A DNA stretch of 64,000 nucleotides from Anaerolineae bacterium. GTDB taxonomy: Bacteria; Chloroflexota; Anaerolineae; Aggregatilineales; Aggregatilineaceae. Positions 41,945-53,261 of this stretch are shown here, piece by piece. A program made the position numbers and the translations under genes. The notes beneath the pieces were generated by a model. The model did not search any database. It saw only the letters and a list, made by a program, of their open reading frames with translations, and had not been told where the DNA came from. The stretch covers positions 124,001-188,000 of the forward strand of contig JAHDLB010000010.1 in the NCBI GenBank assembly GCA_018432315.1. Direction: 5' to 3'. Position 1 is the first letter of the stretch; each line of letters begins with the position of its first letter.

Positions 41945-44545
41945 ATGCGCACCGATCAGGCAACCCCCATTCCGGTCGCGCAGCAGCAAAAGTCCATAGG
42001 GGCCGGTCGAGAGCGAAAACTCGCGTGGCTGGCCCTTTTGTTCACCGTTGGACTGGTTGTCGCGCTCTACCTGGCGCTGAGCCTCGCGGTCAGCGCCGAT
42101 CCGCTGTTGATGCCGCTCGACGATACGTATATCCATTTTCAATACGCGCGCGAGCTGGCGCAGGGCAGGCCGCTGGTCTACAACCCCGGCGACCCGGCTA
42201 CATCGGGCGGGACGAGCCTGTTGTATCCCCCGCTGCTGGCGCTCGGCTATCTGGTCGGCTTCACGGGCTGGTCGCTGGCCTATTGGGCGCTCGCCATCGG
42301 CGTCTTGAGTTTCTTCGGCGCGGCGTGGCTGGTCTACCTGATCGCGCGTGACAACCCGCTGCCGCTGGGGCGCGCTTCCGAGCCGGGCTACGCGCTGGCG
42401 ATGGCCTGTGCGTTTGCGCTGTCCGGGCCGTTCGTCTGGGCGGCGCTCAGCGGCATGGAAACCATGCTGTTCGTGTTCGCTGTGTTGCTGTTGCTGGCCT
42501 TGCTGCGGCGAAACCGCGTGCTCCCGGCGGTGGGCGCGGCGGTGCTCGTGGTGCTGGTCCGGCCAGAAGGCGCGATGCTGGCCGCGATCGCCGTGCTGGC
42601 GCTGGCGCTGCGGACGCCGTGGCCGGAGTCGCGGGGCGACCGGCTGCGCCGCGCGGCGTGGCTCGCTCTGCCGCTGGCGGCGAGCCTGCTCCAGCCGGCG
42701 ATCAACGTGCTGGCAACCGGCAGCGCCACATCGAGCGGCATGGCGGCCAAATCGCACCTCGCCAACTCCGCCGCCTCGTGGAGCGCACGCCTGGAAGCGG
42801 TTTTGTCCGTGTTCGAGACCTTGTGGCGCGAGCTGCTCAGCGGGGATAGCCCGGTGATGGGGACGTACGTCTCGCCCGTGCTGGCCGACGCGGCGCTGGC
42901 CGTGCTGCTGATCGGCGTCTGGCTGGCGTGGCGGGCGCGGCGGGTCAACGTCCTGGTCGTGATGCTGGCCTGGATTCTGGCGCTGACGGCGGCTGTGTCC
43001 ACGCTGGACACGGCTTTCTGGCAGTTCAAGCGCTACCAACTGCCGGTGATGGCGCTGTTCTTCCCGGCGGCGGCCTGGGCTTCGACGGCGCTGGGGACGC
43101 TCCTGGAGCACCGCACGTCGTTCGGCTGGCTGCGCTGGGGGCTGCCGGCCCTGATCCTGGTGCCGTCGGCGCTGACGACGATCACCTTTGCGCGGAACTA
43201 CGCCGAGAACGTGACCGTGGTGCGCGATCAGCAGGTCGTGATGGCGCGCTGGGTGCGGGACCATCTGCCGGAGGATGCTCGCGTGGGCGCGCATGACGTT
43301 GGGCTGGTGCGCTACTTCGGCGATCGGGCGCTGTACGACGTGGTCGGCCTGACCACACCGGGCGCGGCGGACGCGTGGCGGCAGGGGCCGGGTGCTGTCT
43401 ACGAAACAATGGCATCCAGCGACTATCGCCCGGAGTACTTCGCCATTTACCCGGACGTGCAGGGCCTGCGCTACCTGCTCGATGCGGGCGTGTTCGGCGA
43501 GGTGCTGGCGGAGTTCCCGGTCGATCTGCCCCAGCACAACGTCGCTGCGGCGACAGGCTACCAGGCGGTGTACCGGGCCGACTGGTCCGGGACGCGCGCC
43601 GAGGAACAGGTCGCCCAGCCGGCGACGCTGGACTACATCGCCGGGCTGGAGCTGGTCGATCAGGTGGACGTGGCGCACCTGTCCAGTGAGGAGGACCACA
43701 GCTATCGCTGGTGGCAGGACGGCGCGCCGCCCGGTTTCGTGACCGACGTCTACCGGCACCCGTACCACCAATGCGGGTTGGAGGGCGAGGCGTGCCGCGC
43801 CACGGATGGCGGGCGCGTCCTGACCGGCGGCGAGGAATTCACGCTGCGCACGCGGCCCGGCGACGACCTGCTGCTGGTCACGCGCGTGCACGGGCGCGAC
43901 AGCGTGCGGTTCTGGGTGTTCGTGAATGACCAGCGGCTGGCGCAAAGGGTACAACCATCAGTGCCGGGGCGCTGGCTGGAAGTGGTAACATATATCCCAG
44001 GATCGCTGGTGAGCGGGGATACGACGCGCATCCGGATCGAGGCCGAGATCGACGACCCGGCGGCGGAAGCGTACCGGCCCTATTATCACTGGGCGTACCA
44101 GGGCGCTTTCTCGCCGCAGAACGAGGCGCCGGGCGATCCGGTCGCGACTTTCGGCCCGGACGGGGCGATCCGGCTGCTGGAGTACAGCGTGCAGCCGGGA
44201 ACGGAGTCGTTTGAGGTATCATTGACCTGGCTGGGCGATGCACCCGGGGCCGGAGACGGCATTGTGTTCGTGCATTTGTATAATAGTATCAATGCGGAGC
44301 CGGTGGCCCAGACCGTAAGGCGCCCGGTGGGCGGGGTGCTGCCGCCGGGCAATTGGCTGCCCGGCGTGATCCAGGATGTGATCACCGTCAGCCTGCCGGA
44401 AGACCTGCCGCCGGGGACCTACCCGGTCGCGATCGGCTTGTTCGACGCGGACACCGGCACGCGCTATCCGGCAGCCGGCGAAGGGGCCGACCGGGACGGG
44501 CGGCTGTTTATTGGCGAAATTGAAGTTGAGGAGTCGACTCGGTGA
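41945..44545 (+). CDS. Polytopic GT-C-like membrane protein
   Basis: The 866-residue protein has one N-terminal membrane segment, then an acidic loop LDDTYIHFQYARELAQGRPL typical of GT-C polyprenyl-sugar transferases. About ten further membrane segments run to residue 420, followed by a long soluble C-terminal region (about 430-866) with beta-rich stretches. It probably transfers sugars outside the membrane, but no family is certain. Its TGA overlaps the GTG of the next Mo-hydroxylase gene by four bases, although no functional link is apparent. Confidence 0.68.
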   Translation: MRTDQATPIPVAQQQKSIGAGRERKLAWLALLFTVGLVVALYLALSLAVSADPLLMPLDDTYIHFQYARELAQGRPLVYNPGDPATSGGTSLLYPPLLALGYLVGFTGWSLAYWALAIGVLSFFGAAWLVYLIARDNPLPLGRASEPGYALAMACAFALSGPFVWAALSGMETMLFVFAVLLLLALLRRNRVLPAVGAAVLVVLVRPEGAMLAAIAVLALALRTPWPESRGDRLRRAAWLALPLAASLLQPAINVLATGSATSSGMAAKSHLANSAASWSARLEAVLSVFETLWRELLSGDSPVMGTYVSPVLADAALAVLLIGVWLAWRARRVNVLVVMLAWILALTAAVSTLDTAFWQFKRYQLPVMALFFPAAAWASTALGTLLEHRTSFGWLRWGLPALILVPSALTTITFARNYAENVTVVRDQQVVMARWVRDHLPEDARVGAHDVGLVRYFGDRALYDVVGLTTPGAADAWRQGPGAVYETMASSDYRPEYFAIYPDVQGLRYLLDAGVFGEVLAEFPVDLPQHNVAAATGYQAVYRADWSGTRAEEQVAQPATLDYIAGLELVDQVDVAHLSSEEDHSYRWWQDGAPPGFVTDVYRHPYHQCGLEGEACRATDGGRVLTGGEEFTLRTRPGDDLLLVTRVHGRDSVRFWVFVNDQRLAQRVQPSVPGRWLEVVTYIPGSLVSGDTTRIRIEAEIDDPAAEAYRPYYHWAYQGAFSPQNEAPGDPVATFGPDGAIRLLEYSVQPGTESFEVSLTWLGDAPGAGDGIVFVHLYNSINAEPVAQTVRRPVGGVLPPGNWLPGVIQDVITVSLPEDLPPGTYPVAIGLFDADTGTRYPAAGEGADRDGRLFIGEIEVEESTR

Positions 44546-47500
44546 ACGTTCGATTCACATTAAACGGAGAAGCGGTTGAGTTCGACGCTGCCCCCAACGA
44601 AACGCTGCTGGCGGCGCTGCGCCGCCAGGGCCTGTTTGGCGTCAAGCACGGCTGCGAGACGGGCGAGTGCGGCGCGTGCGTGGTCCTGCTGGACGGCGAG
44701 CCGGTGACATCGTGCGTGCTGCTCGCGTCGCAGGCCGACGGGCGCAGTGTGGTGACCATCGAGGGGATCGGCGGCCAGCAGGAGCGCGGTTGGCGCGGGT
44801 CCGAGCCGCTGCATGCGCTGCAAACGGCGTTCGTGGAAACCGGCGCGATCCAGTGCGGCTATTGCACGCCGGGCATGATCGTCGCGGCGGCAGCACTGCT
44901 CGAACGGAACCCGGCTCCCGGCGAGGCCGACGTGCGCGACGCGCTGGCGGGCGTGCTGTGCCGGTGCACGGGGTACGTCAAGCCGGTCGAGGCGGTGCTG
45001 CGGGCGGCGGCGGTGCTGCGCGGCGAAGTCGTGCCGCCGATCGACGGCGGGCGCGGGATTCCGGCGCCGCCGGGCCTGTTCAGCCGCTCGCCGCAGGAAG
45101 GCGACGACCTGATCGAGCCGCCGGAGCTGGCCGGGGAATCATACACGCCGGGCACACCGGGCGTGAGGACGCGCGTCTCGCCCGTGATGGTGGTCGCGCC
45201 CGAAGTCGACACGCTCCAACAGGTGGGCAAGCCAGCGCAGAAAGTCGACGCCCGCAAACTCGTGCAGGGCAAGCCGGCCTTCACCGACGACGTGGATTTC
45301 CGCGGGATGCTGGTGGGCAAGCTGCTGCTCAGCCCGCACGCCCACGCGCTGATCAAGCGCATCGACGCCAGCAAGGCGCGCGCGCTGCCGGGCGTGCATG
45401 CGGTGCTGACTCATGAGGACCTGCCGCGCGTGCCGTATACCACCGCGGGGCAGAGCGACCCGGAGCCCGGCCCGCACGACAATTACAGCCTGGACTACAA
45501 AGTGCGCTTCGTCGGCGACCGCGTGGCCGCGGTGGCCGCCGAGACCGAGGCAATCGCGCTCAAGGCGCTGGAACTGATCGAAGTCGAGTACGAGCCGCTG
45601 CCGGCGATCTTCGATCCGCGCGAGAGCATGGAACCCGGCGCGCCGGTGCTGCACGACGAGCCGGAAAGCTGGCTGATCGAAGATCGCTCGCGCAACCTGG
45701 CGGCGGTCGTCGATTGGGAAGTTGGCAGCGTGGAAGATGGCTTCAAGCAGGCCGACCGCGTCTTCGAGGCGACGTATTACAGCCCGAAGGTCCAGCAGAC
45801 GCCGATCGAGCCGCACGTCGTCGTGACGTGGTGGGACGAGGACGACCGGCTGGTGATTCGCACCAGCACGCAGGTCCCGTTCCACGCGCGGCGCATCCTG
45901 GCGCCGGTGCTCGGGCTGCCCGAAAAACGCATTCGCGTGATCAAGCCGCGCATCGGCGGCGGGTTCGGCGTCAAGCAGGAAGTGCTGATCGAGGACATCT
46001 GCGCGCACCTGACGATCGTGACCGGGCGCCCGGTGCGGCTGGAGTATTCGCGGGCCGAGGAGTTCTACGCGAGCCGGTCGCGGCACCCGATGTACATCAC
46101 CGTCAAGACGGGCGTCACAAAAGACGGGAAAATCGTCGCCAACGAGATGTACGCGCTGAGCGACACCGGCGCGTGCGGCAGCCACGCGATGACCGTGGCC
46201 GGGAACACCGGGCACAAGGCGCTGGCGCTTTACAACGCGCCGAACATCAAGTTCCACGCGGACATCGTGTATACCAACACGCCGCCCAGCGGCGCGTACC
46301 GGGGCTATGGCGTGCCACAGGGCTATTGGGCCCTGGAGCCGCACATGGAATGGGTCGCGCGCGAGATGGGTTTCGACCCGCTGGCGTTCCGGCTGAAGAA
46401 CGCGCTGAAGTCCGGCGACGAGCACCCGGTCAGCAAGGCGTGGAGCGAGGGCCGCGAAGGCGCCGCCGAGTTCATCGTGTCGTGCGGGCTGGATCAGTGC
46501 GTCGAGCAGGGCGCGGCGGCCATTGGCTGGGCGGAGAAATATAACAATCCGGACTGGCACACCGTGCCGGGCCAGCCGCACATCCAGCGCGGGATCGGCG
46601 TGGCGACGGTGATGCAGGGCACCGCGATCCCGCGGCTGGACATGGGCGCGGCCAGCATCAAGATCAACGACGATGGCTCGTTCAACCTGCTGGTGGGCGC
46701 GACCGACCTGGGGACCGGCTCGGACACCGTGCTGACGCAGATGGCCGCCGAAGTGCTGGGCTGCGAGCCGGAGGACTTCATCACTTATTCGTCCGACACG
46801 GACTTCACGCCGTTCGACAAGGGCGCGTACGCGTCGAGCACGACGTACATCTCCGGGCGGGCTGCCGTGCTGGCCGCGGAGAAGGTCGCGGCGCAAATGC
46901 GCGAGGTGGCGGCGCGGATGCTGAACCAGGAGGATGGGGCGCCGTCGGTGCGTCCAGACGATCTCGTGCTGCGCGACCGGGCCGTTCACACGCCGGACGG
47001 GCGCAGCGTGACGCACCGCGAGATCGCGCTCAATAGCCTCCACCACGAGGACCAGCACCAGATCATGGCGACCGCGAGCTACGTCAGCCCGGAATCGCCG
47101 CCGCCGTTTGCCGCCCAGTTCGTGACGGTCCGCGTGGATACGGAAACCGGGCAGGTGACGGTCGACGAGATGGTGATGGCCGTCGATGGCGGCGTGATCA
47201 TCAACCCGGTGACCGCCAGCGGGCAGGTCGAGGGCGGCATGGTGCAGGCGTTGGGATACGGTCACTGCGAGGAAATGGTGATCGACGAGAACGGGCGCAT
47301 GGTCAATCCGCGCTTCGGCCCCTACAAGATTTACCGGGCGGACGAAATGCCCGATATGGGCGTCATCTTCGTCGAGACGTACGAGCCGAGCGGCCCATTT
47401 GGCGCCAAGGCGGTGGCCGAGATTCCGCTGGACGGCGTGGGGCCTGCGCTGGCGAACGCGGTCTATGACGCGGTGGGCGTGCGCATTCTGGACGCGCCGC

Positions 47501-47559
47501 TGCTGCCCGAAAAGGTGTGGCGCGCGCTGCGAGAGCAAACGAAAGAGGCGACGGCTTGA
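44542..47559 (+). CDS. Xanthine dehydrogenase-family protein, [2Fe-2S]-Moco fusion (XdhD-like)
   Basis: The 1005-residue Mo-hydroxylase has a plant-type [2Fe-2S] domain (C38, C43, C46, C58), a second [2Fe-2S] domain (C105, C108, C140, C142), then the molybdopterin domains (about 235-1000) with IGGGFGVKQEVLIED, SGAYRGYGVPQGYW and GPFGAKAVAEIPLDG carrying the catalytic-position Glu. The RGYG motif replaces the RGFGGPQ of classical xanthine dehydrogenases. The fused layout resembles E. coli XdhD and the Se-dependent dehydrogenases. GTG 44542 follows GAGGAG. XdhC follows, and YqeB, YqeC-MocA and a second Mo-hydroxylase lie downstream. A purine or urate-related substrate is inferred. Confidence 0.87.
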   Translation: MNVRFTLNGEAVEFDAAPNETLLAALRRQGLFGVKHGCETGECGACVVLLDGEPVTSCVLLASQADGRSVVTIEGIGGQQERGWRGSEPLHALQTAFVETGAIQCGYCTPGMIVAAAALLERNPAPGEADVRDALAGVLCRCTGYVKPVEAVLRAAAVLRGEVVPPIDGGRGIPAPPGLFSRSPQEGDDLIEPPELAGESYTPGTPGVRTRVSPVMVVAPEVDTLQQVGKPAQKVDARKLVQGKPAFTDDVDFRGMLVGKLLLSPHAHALIKRIDASKARALPGVHAVLTHEDLPRVPYTTAGQSDPEPGPHDNYSLDYKVRFVGDRVAAVAAETEAIALKALELIEVEYEPLPAIFDPRESMEPGAPVLHDEPESWLIEDRSRNLAAVVDWEVGSVEDGFKQADRVFEATYYSPKVQQTPIEPHVVVTWWDEDDRLVIRTSTQVPFHARRILAPVLGLPEKRIRVIKPRIGGGFGVKQEVLIEDICAHLTIVTGRPVRLEYSRAEEFYASRSRHPMYITVKTGVTKDGKIVANEMYALSDTGACGSHAMTVAGNTGHKALALYNAPNIKFHADIVYTNTPPSGAYRGYGVPQGYWALEPHMEWVAREMGFDPLAFRLKNALKSGDEHPVSKAWSEGREGAAEFIVSCGLDQCVEQGAAAIGWAEKYNNPDWHTVPGQPHIQRGIGVATVMQGTAIPRLDMGAASIKINDDGSFNLLVGATDLGTGSDTVLTQMAAEVLGCEPEDFITYSSDTDFTPFDKGAYASSTTYISGRAAVLAAEKVAAQMREVAARMLNQEDGAPSVRPDDLVLRDRAVHTPDGRSVTHREIALNSLHHEDQHQIMATASYVSPESPPPFAAQFVTVRVDTETGQVTVDEMVMAVDGGVIINPVTASGQVEGGMVQALGYGHCEEMVIDENGRMVNPRFGPYKIYRADEMPDMGVIFVETYEPSGPFGAKAVAEIPLDGVGPALANAVYDAVGVRILDAPLLPEKVWRALREQTKEATA

Positions 47560-48392
47560 AAGAAGATCGCGCAGTTTTCGAAGCGGCGCTGGCCGCCCAA
47601 CGCGACGGACGGCCCGCTGCACTGGCGGTGATCACCCGGACGCAGGGCTCGGTGCCGCGCCAGGCGGGCAGCAAAATGCTCGTCTGGCCCGACGGGACGA
47701 TCGTGGGCACGGTGGGCGGCGGCGAGATGGAATCGCTCGTCATCGCTGAGGCGCAAGACGCCATCCGCAGCGGGCAGTCGCGCGTCGTCAGCTACAATCT
47801 CAACGATCTGACATCGGGCGATCCGGGCATCTGTGGCGGGACGGTCGAGGTGTTCGTCGAGTCGCTGGCGCCGCCGCCGACCGTCCTGGTCGTGGGCTGC
47901 GGGCACGTCGGTAAGGCGGTGGCCGAACTGGCGAAATGGCTGGAGTTCCGCGTCGTGGTGACCGACGACCGTCCGGGATACGCCACTGAAGAACAGATTC
48001 CCGGCATGGACGCGTACATCCAGGCGCCGCCGAACGAGTTGATCGAGCAGGTCGACATCAACCGGCACACGTGCGTGGTGGCGGTGACGCGCGGGCTGGC
48101 CGTCGACGAGCGCCTGATCCCGGCCTTGCTGGCGACCGACGCCCCGTACATCGGGCTGATCGGCAGCCGCCGCCGCTGGGCACTGACCGTCGAATCGCTG
48201 GCTGAGCGCGGCGTATCCAGGGATGACCTGGCCCGGGTTCACGCGCCGATCGGGCTCGAACTGGGCGCCGAAACGCCGAAAGAAATCGCGATCAGCATCA
48301 TGGCCGAGGTGATCATGGTGCTGCGTCACGGCACCGGCGAGTCCATGCAGTGGATCGGGCCGCCGGGAGAAATCGCGGGCCAGCCTAAATGA
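47556..48392 (+). CDS. xdhC: XdhC-family molybdenum cofactor insertion/sulfuration factor
   Basis: The 278-residue protein has the XdhC N-terminal motif AVITRTQGSVPRQAGSKMLV, GTVGGGEMES, the ICGGTVEVFVE block and the Rossmann part VLVVGCGHVGKAVAELAKW, with HAPIGLELGAETPKEIAISI near the end. XdhC binds Moco and delivers it in sulfurated form to xanthine dehydrogenases. TTG 47556 overlaps the preceding TGA (TTGA) and gives the standard family N-terminus; longer openings extend into the dehydrogenase gene. Confidence 0.9.
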   Translation: MKEDRAVFEAALAAQRDGRPAALAVITRTQGSVPRQAGSKMLVWPDGTIVGTVGGGEMESLVIAEAQDAIRSGQSRVVSYNLNDLTSGDPGICGGTVEVFVESLAPPPTVLVVGCGHVGKAVAELAKWLEFRVVVTDDRPGYATEEQIPGMDAYIQAPPNELIEQVDINRHTCVVAVTRGLAVDERLIPALLATDAPYIGLIGSRRRWALTVESLAERGVSRDDLARVHAPIGLELGAETPKEIAISIMAEVIMVLRHGTGESMQWIGPPGEIAGQPK

Positions 48393-48402
48393 AAGTAACG
48401 CT

Positions 48403-49008
48403 GTGAAGATTCTGGCTGTTAGCGATGTCGAATTACCCCAGATGCTGAACGCGGATCACCTGCGCCAGACCTACAGCGACGTGGACCTGCTGGTAAGCTG
48501 CGGCGACATGCGCGTCAGCTATCTCGACTTCATCGGGACGGTCTTGAACCTGCCGCTGTTCTTCGTGCGCGGCAACCACGACACTCGCTACGAAGGGCCC
48601 AATCCGGGCGGCGACGATCTTCACCTGCGGTTCAAACGTTTCGGTGGGGTTTCATTCGCCGGTCTGGAAGGCTCGATCCGGTATAACCGGGGGGCGGTGC
48701 AGTATACTGAAGGCGACATGCTGCTCAACGTGCTGCGCCTGCTGCCCCGAATGCTGGTCGTGCGGTCGCTGCAAGGGCATGGCGTCGACGTGATGGTGGC
48801 CCACTCGCCGCCGCGTGACATCCACGACATACCCGACGACTACGCGCACCGGGGCTTCCGGGTGTTCCGGTATCTGATTTACTGGGGCCGGCCCCGTTAT
48901 TTCATTCACGGCCACGTCGATACCTGGGACAACCGCAAGACGAGAAAGACCGTGTTCCACCAGACGACGGTACTCAACATCAATCCGTACATGGTGCTCG
49001 ACCTGTGA
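48403..49008 (+). CDS. Calcineurin-like metallophosphoesterase
   Basis: The 201-residue protein has the two-metal phosphoesterase motifs: an N-terminal ILAVSDVE, LLVSCGDMR, VRGNHD, VAHSPP and FIHGHVD. The start is GTG, 10 bases after xdhC. Its substrate is unknown. It may be an unrelated passenger among the Mo-hydroxylase genes. Confidence 0.85.
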   Translation: MKILAVSDVELPQMLNADHLRQTYSDVDLLVSCGDMRVSYLDFIGTVLNLPLFFVRGNHDTRYEGPNPGGDDLHLRFKRFGGVSFAGLEGSIRYNRGAVQYTEGDMLLNVLRLLPRMLVVRSLQGHGVDVMVAHSPPRDIHDIPDDYAHRGFRVFRYLIYWGRPRYFIHGHVDTWDNRKTRKTVFHQTTVLNINPYMVLDL

Positions 49009-49040
49009 CCGTGCGCCGGGTGGGTGTTCGCGGTTTTTGG

Positions 49041-49062
49041 GGCGCAATGCTACTATTGCGCC
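49041..49062 (+). terminator. Hairpin before the FAD/[2Fe-2S] gene
   Basis: GGCGCAAT (49041-49048) pairs with ATTGCGCC (49055-49062) around a six-base loop, followed by AGATTTGTG. It could terminate the upstream transcript; the U-tract is weak. Confidence 0.4.
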
Positions 49063-49105
49063 AGATTTGTGTGGACGGACTTGTAGACGATTCGTAGATA
49101 GGACT

Positions 49106-50542
<1,437 letters not shown>

Positions 50543-50581
50543 TCGCGCAGGTGGTATCTTTTTGGACGGGAGGAACAGGCT

Positions 50582-50983
50582 ATGACGACATCGGGGGGAC
50601 GCAAGAAACGGCGCAGCCGGGCGCTGCTGCCTGTGCTGGGACTCATGCTGGCGGTTTGCTTCGGCGTAGTCGCCTACTTTGTCGCGCCGATCCTGATTGA
50701 GTTTGGCGAAGAGCAAAGCCCCGGGTTGAAGGATTCGTTCGACGACATTCGCGCCAACCCGGACTATCCCGAGAACTCGGTGGACTACATCGCCGCCGGC
50801 CTGATATGGCTGGTGCTGATGGCGCTCACGATGTTCATCGCCGCCGCCGCGGTCGGCGAAGATCCGGACAAAGAGACGTGGCGCCTGATGGGCCCGCCGC
50901 CCGCTGACAAGGATGCCGTGATCAAGCAGCTCCGAAAAGACCTCAAAGCGGCGAAGAAACGCGAACGACAACGCAACAAATAG
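50582..50983 (+). CDS. Two-helix membrane protein of unknown function
   Basis: The 133-residue protein has two membrane segments (LPVLGLMLAVCFGVVAYFVA and YIAAGLIWLVLMALTMFIAA), a basic N-terminus and a Lys/Arg-rich C-terminal tail. It lies between the FAD-[2Fe-2S] and Moco subunit genes of one enzyme. It could be a membrane anchor, but no family is recognised. Confidence 0.6.
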   Translation: MTTSGGRKKRRSRALLPVLGLMLAVCFGVVAYFVAPILIEFGEEQSPGLKDSFDDIRANPDYPENSVDYIAAGLIWLVLMALTMFIAAAAVGEDPDKETWRLMGPPPADKDAVIKQLRKDLKAAKKRERQRNK

Positions 50984-51035
50984 CCCCTGATAAGGGTTGG
51001 GATCGTGGTGTTTGGCGCAAGGAGTACAGACTAGC

Positions 51036-53261
51036 GTGAACGAAAAGAATTATGGAATCGGCCAGAGCGTGCGGCGCGTGGATGCCGTTGGGAAGGTGAC
51101 CGGCGAGACGGCGTACCCTGGCGATATCAACATGGACGGCCAGTTGTGGATGAAAATCCGGTTTTCGGACCGCGTCCACGCGCGGATCACGAAGATCGAC
51201 ACCAGCCGCGCCGAAGCCTATCCCGGCGTGGTAGCGGTTTACACGGCGAAGGACGTCCCGGTCAACGAGTACGGGTTGATCATGCCGGACCAGCCGGTGC
51301 TGTGCGGGCCAGACAGCGCCAAAGAGGGCGCGGACATCGTGCGCTGCCTGGCGGACCAGGTGGCGGTCGTGGTCGCGGATTCGGAAGAGGCCGCCGCCGC
51401 AGCCGTGAAGCTGATCGAGATCGATTACGAAGATCTGCCGGGCGTGTTCGACGTGTTCGACGCGATGGCGGACGGCGCGCCCCAACTGCATCGCCACGCG
51501 GAGAATAACGTGCTGGTGCACTACCGCATCCGGTATGGCGAGATTGACTCCGCCTGGGAGCGGGCGGACGTGATCGTCGAGGGCGAATACCGCACCGGAT
51601 GGCAGGAACACGCCTATCTCCAGCCGGAAGCCGGATTGGGCTACATCGACGACAGTGGCCGGGTGACCATCCTGGTGGCCGGGCAGTGGGTGCACGAGGA
51701 CCGCGAGCAGGTTGCTCACGCCCTGGGCCTGCCCGAAGAACAGGTGCGGATCATCTACCCGGCGATTGGCGGGGCGTTCGGCGGGCGCGAAGATATGTCG
51801 GTCCAGATTGTGCTGGCGCTGGCGGCGATGAAATTGCAGCGCCCGGTGAAGATCATCTGGAGCCGCGAGGAGTCGATCCTGGGCCACCACAAGCGCCATC
51901 CCACCGTGATCCGGGCGAAGTGGGGCGCCACGCGCGACGGCAAGGTGATCGCTGCCGAGGCGCAGGTTTACGGCGACGCCGGAGCGTACGCTTACACGAC
52001 GACGAAAGTGCTGGGCAACGCGAACCTGATGGTATCCGGCCCGTACGAGATCCCGAACGTGAAAGTGGATACGTATGGGATCTACACCAACAACATTCCG
52101 TGCGGGGCGTTCCGCGGGTTCGGCGGGCCACAGGGTGCGTTCGCGGCGGAAGGCCAGATGAACAAGCTGGCCGAGGCGCTGGGCATGGACCCGGTCGAGC
52201 TGCGTGCGCGGAACGTGCTGCGCGAGGGGACCATTACGCCGGTGGGGACGCCTCTGCCGCCGGGCGTGACGCTCGACAGGGTGCTGGCCGACGGCGCGCG
52301 GCAGAGCGATTACTGGCAGGAGACCCCCCAGGGATGGCAGCGGCTGCCCGCCCAACAGCCGGCGAACCCGGCCAGGCGGCGCGGGATTGGCATGGCGATG
52401 GGCTTCAAGAACGTCGGCTTCTCGTTCGGCGCGCCGGAAAAGAACTGGGCGACGGTCGAGATTCATGGCGCGGCGGAGATAGAGCGCGTGGTCGTGCGGC
52501 AGGCCGGGGCGGACGTGGGGCAGGGCGCGCACACGGTGTTCCTGCAGATGGCCGCCGAGGCGGTCGGTGTGCCGATCGGGAAGGTCCAGGTCATCGGCCA
52601 TGACACGGCGGAGGCGGGCAACTCCGGCAGCACGTCGGCGTCGCGCATGACGTTCATGGCCGGCAACGCGATTAAGGTCGCGGGCGAGATGGCGCTTCAG
52701 AAATGGCTGGACGAGGAACGCCCGGCGACCGCGACATACGAATATCACCCGCCGAGCACGACCCCCTACGACCCCGAAACGGGCTATGCCAACCCGAACT
52801 TCGCGTATGGCTATATGGCGCAGTTCGTCGAGGTCGAGGTCGATCTCGAAACCGGCCACGTGGACGTGGTGCGCGTCGTGTCGGCGCACGACGTCGGCAA
52901 GGCGCTGAATCCGCAGCAGGTCGAGGGACAGGTCGAAGGGGGCGTCGTGCAGGCGCTGGGCTATGCCGTACTCGAAAACCTGGTGTCGCAGAACGGGCGC
53001 ATTCTGAACCCGTACCTGTCCACCTACCTGATCCCGACGATCTGGGATATCCCGCGCGAAGTGAAGTCGGTGATCCTGGAATACGCCGACCCGCGCGGGC
53101 CGTGGGGCGCGCGCGGCATGGCCGAGATGCCGTTCATCCCGCTGGCCCCGGCGATTTGCGCGGCGGTGCACGACGCGACGGGCGTCTGGCTGGACCGGAT
53201 CCCGCTCACGCCGGACTCCGTCGTGCCCAGGCTGCGCGAACATGGCCTCGGCGTCATTTGA
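51036..53261 (+). CDS. Xanthine dehydrogenase-family molybdopterin subunit
   Basis: The 741-residue Moco-binding subunit has [18 protein letters not shown] at the N-terminus, [34 protein letters not shown] (the classical purine-dehydrogenase FRGFGGPQ) and [10 protein letters not shown] with the catalytic-position Glu. It lacks the AYRCSFR Cys loop of carbon monoxide dehydrogenase. GTG 51036 lies 12 bases after AAGGAG; an in-frame opening at 50997 has no family similarity. Its end overlaps the YqeB-like gene by 20 bases. It pairs with the FAD-[2Fe-2S] subunit at 49106. Confidence 0.88.
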   Translation: MNEKNYGIGQSVRRVDAVGKVTGETAYPGDINMDGQLWMKIRFSDRVHARITKIDTSRAEAYPGVVAVYTAKDVPVNEYGLIMPDQPVLCGPDSAKEGADIVRCLADQVAVVVADSEEAAAAAVKLIEIDYEDLPGVFDVFDAMADGAPQLHRHAENNVLVHYRIRYGEIDSAWERADVIVEGEYRTGWQEHAYLQPEAGLGYIDDSGRVTILVAGQWVHEDREQVAHALGLPEEQVRIIYPAIGGAFGGREDMSVQIVLALAAMKLQRPVKIIWSREESILGHHKRHPTVIRAKWGATRDGKVIAAEAQVYGDAGAYAYTTTKVLGNANLMVSGPYEIPNVKVDTYGIYTNNIPCGAFRGFGGPQGAFAAEGQMNKLAEALGMDPVELRARNVLREGTITPVGTPLPPGVTLDRVLADGARQSDYWQETPQGWQRLPAQQPANPARRRGIGMAMGFKNVGFSFGAPEKNWATVEIHGAAEIERVVVRQAGADVGQGAHTVFLQMAAEAVGVPIGKVQVIGHDTAEAGNSGSTSASRMTFMAGNAIKVAGEMALQKWLDEERPATATYEYHPPSTTPYDPETGYANPNFAYGYMAQFVEVEVDLETGHVDVVRVVSAHDVGKALNPQQVEGQVEGGVVQALGYAVLENLVSQNGRILNPYLSTYLIPTIWDIPREVKSVILEYADPRGPWGARGMAEMPFIPLAPAICAAVHDATGVWLDRIPLTPDSVVPRLREHGLGVI

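Noticed and set aside
41912-43954. 680-codon minus-strand open frame
   Set aside because: It lies antisense to the well-formed GT-C-like membrane protein. The Arg/Gln/His-rich product is typical of a high-GC shadow frame.
45139-47622. 827-codon minus-strand open frame
   Set aside because: It is antisense to the [2Fe-2S]-Moco dehydrogenase, whose motifs are intact. The product has no recognisable motif.
50943-53243. 766-codon minus-strand open frame
   Set aside because: It is antisense to the Moco subunit gene; a shadow frame caused by high GC.
51036-53261. Carbon monoxide dehydrogenase large subunit (CoxL)
   Set aside because: The AYRCSFR active-site Cys loop is absent; the protein has the purine-dehydrogenase FRGFGGPQ motif.
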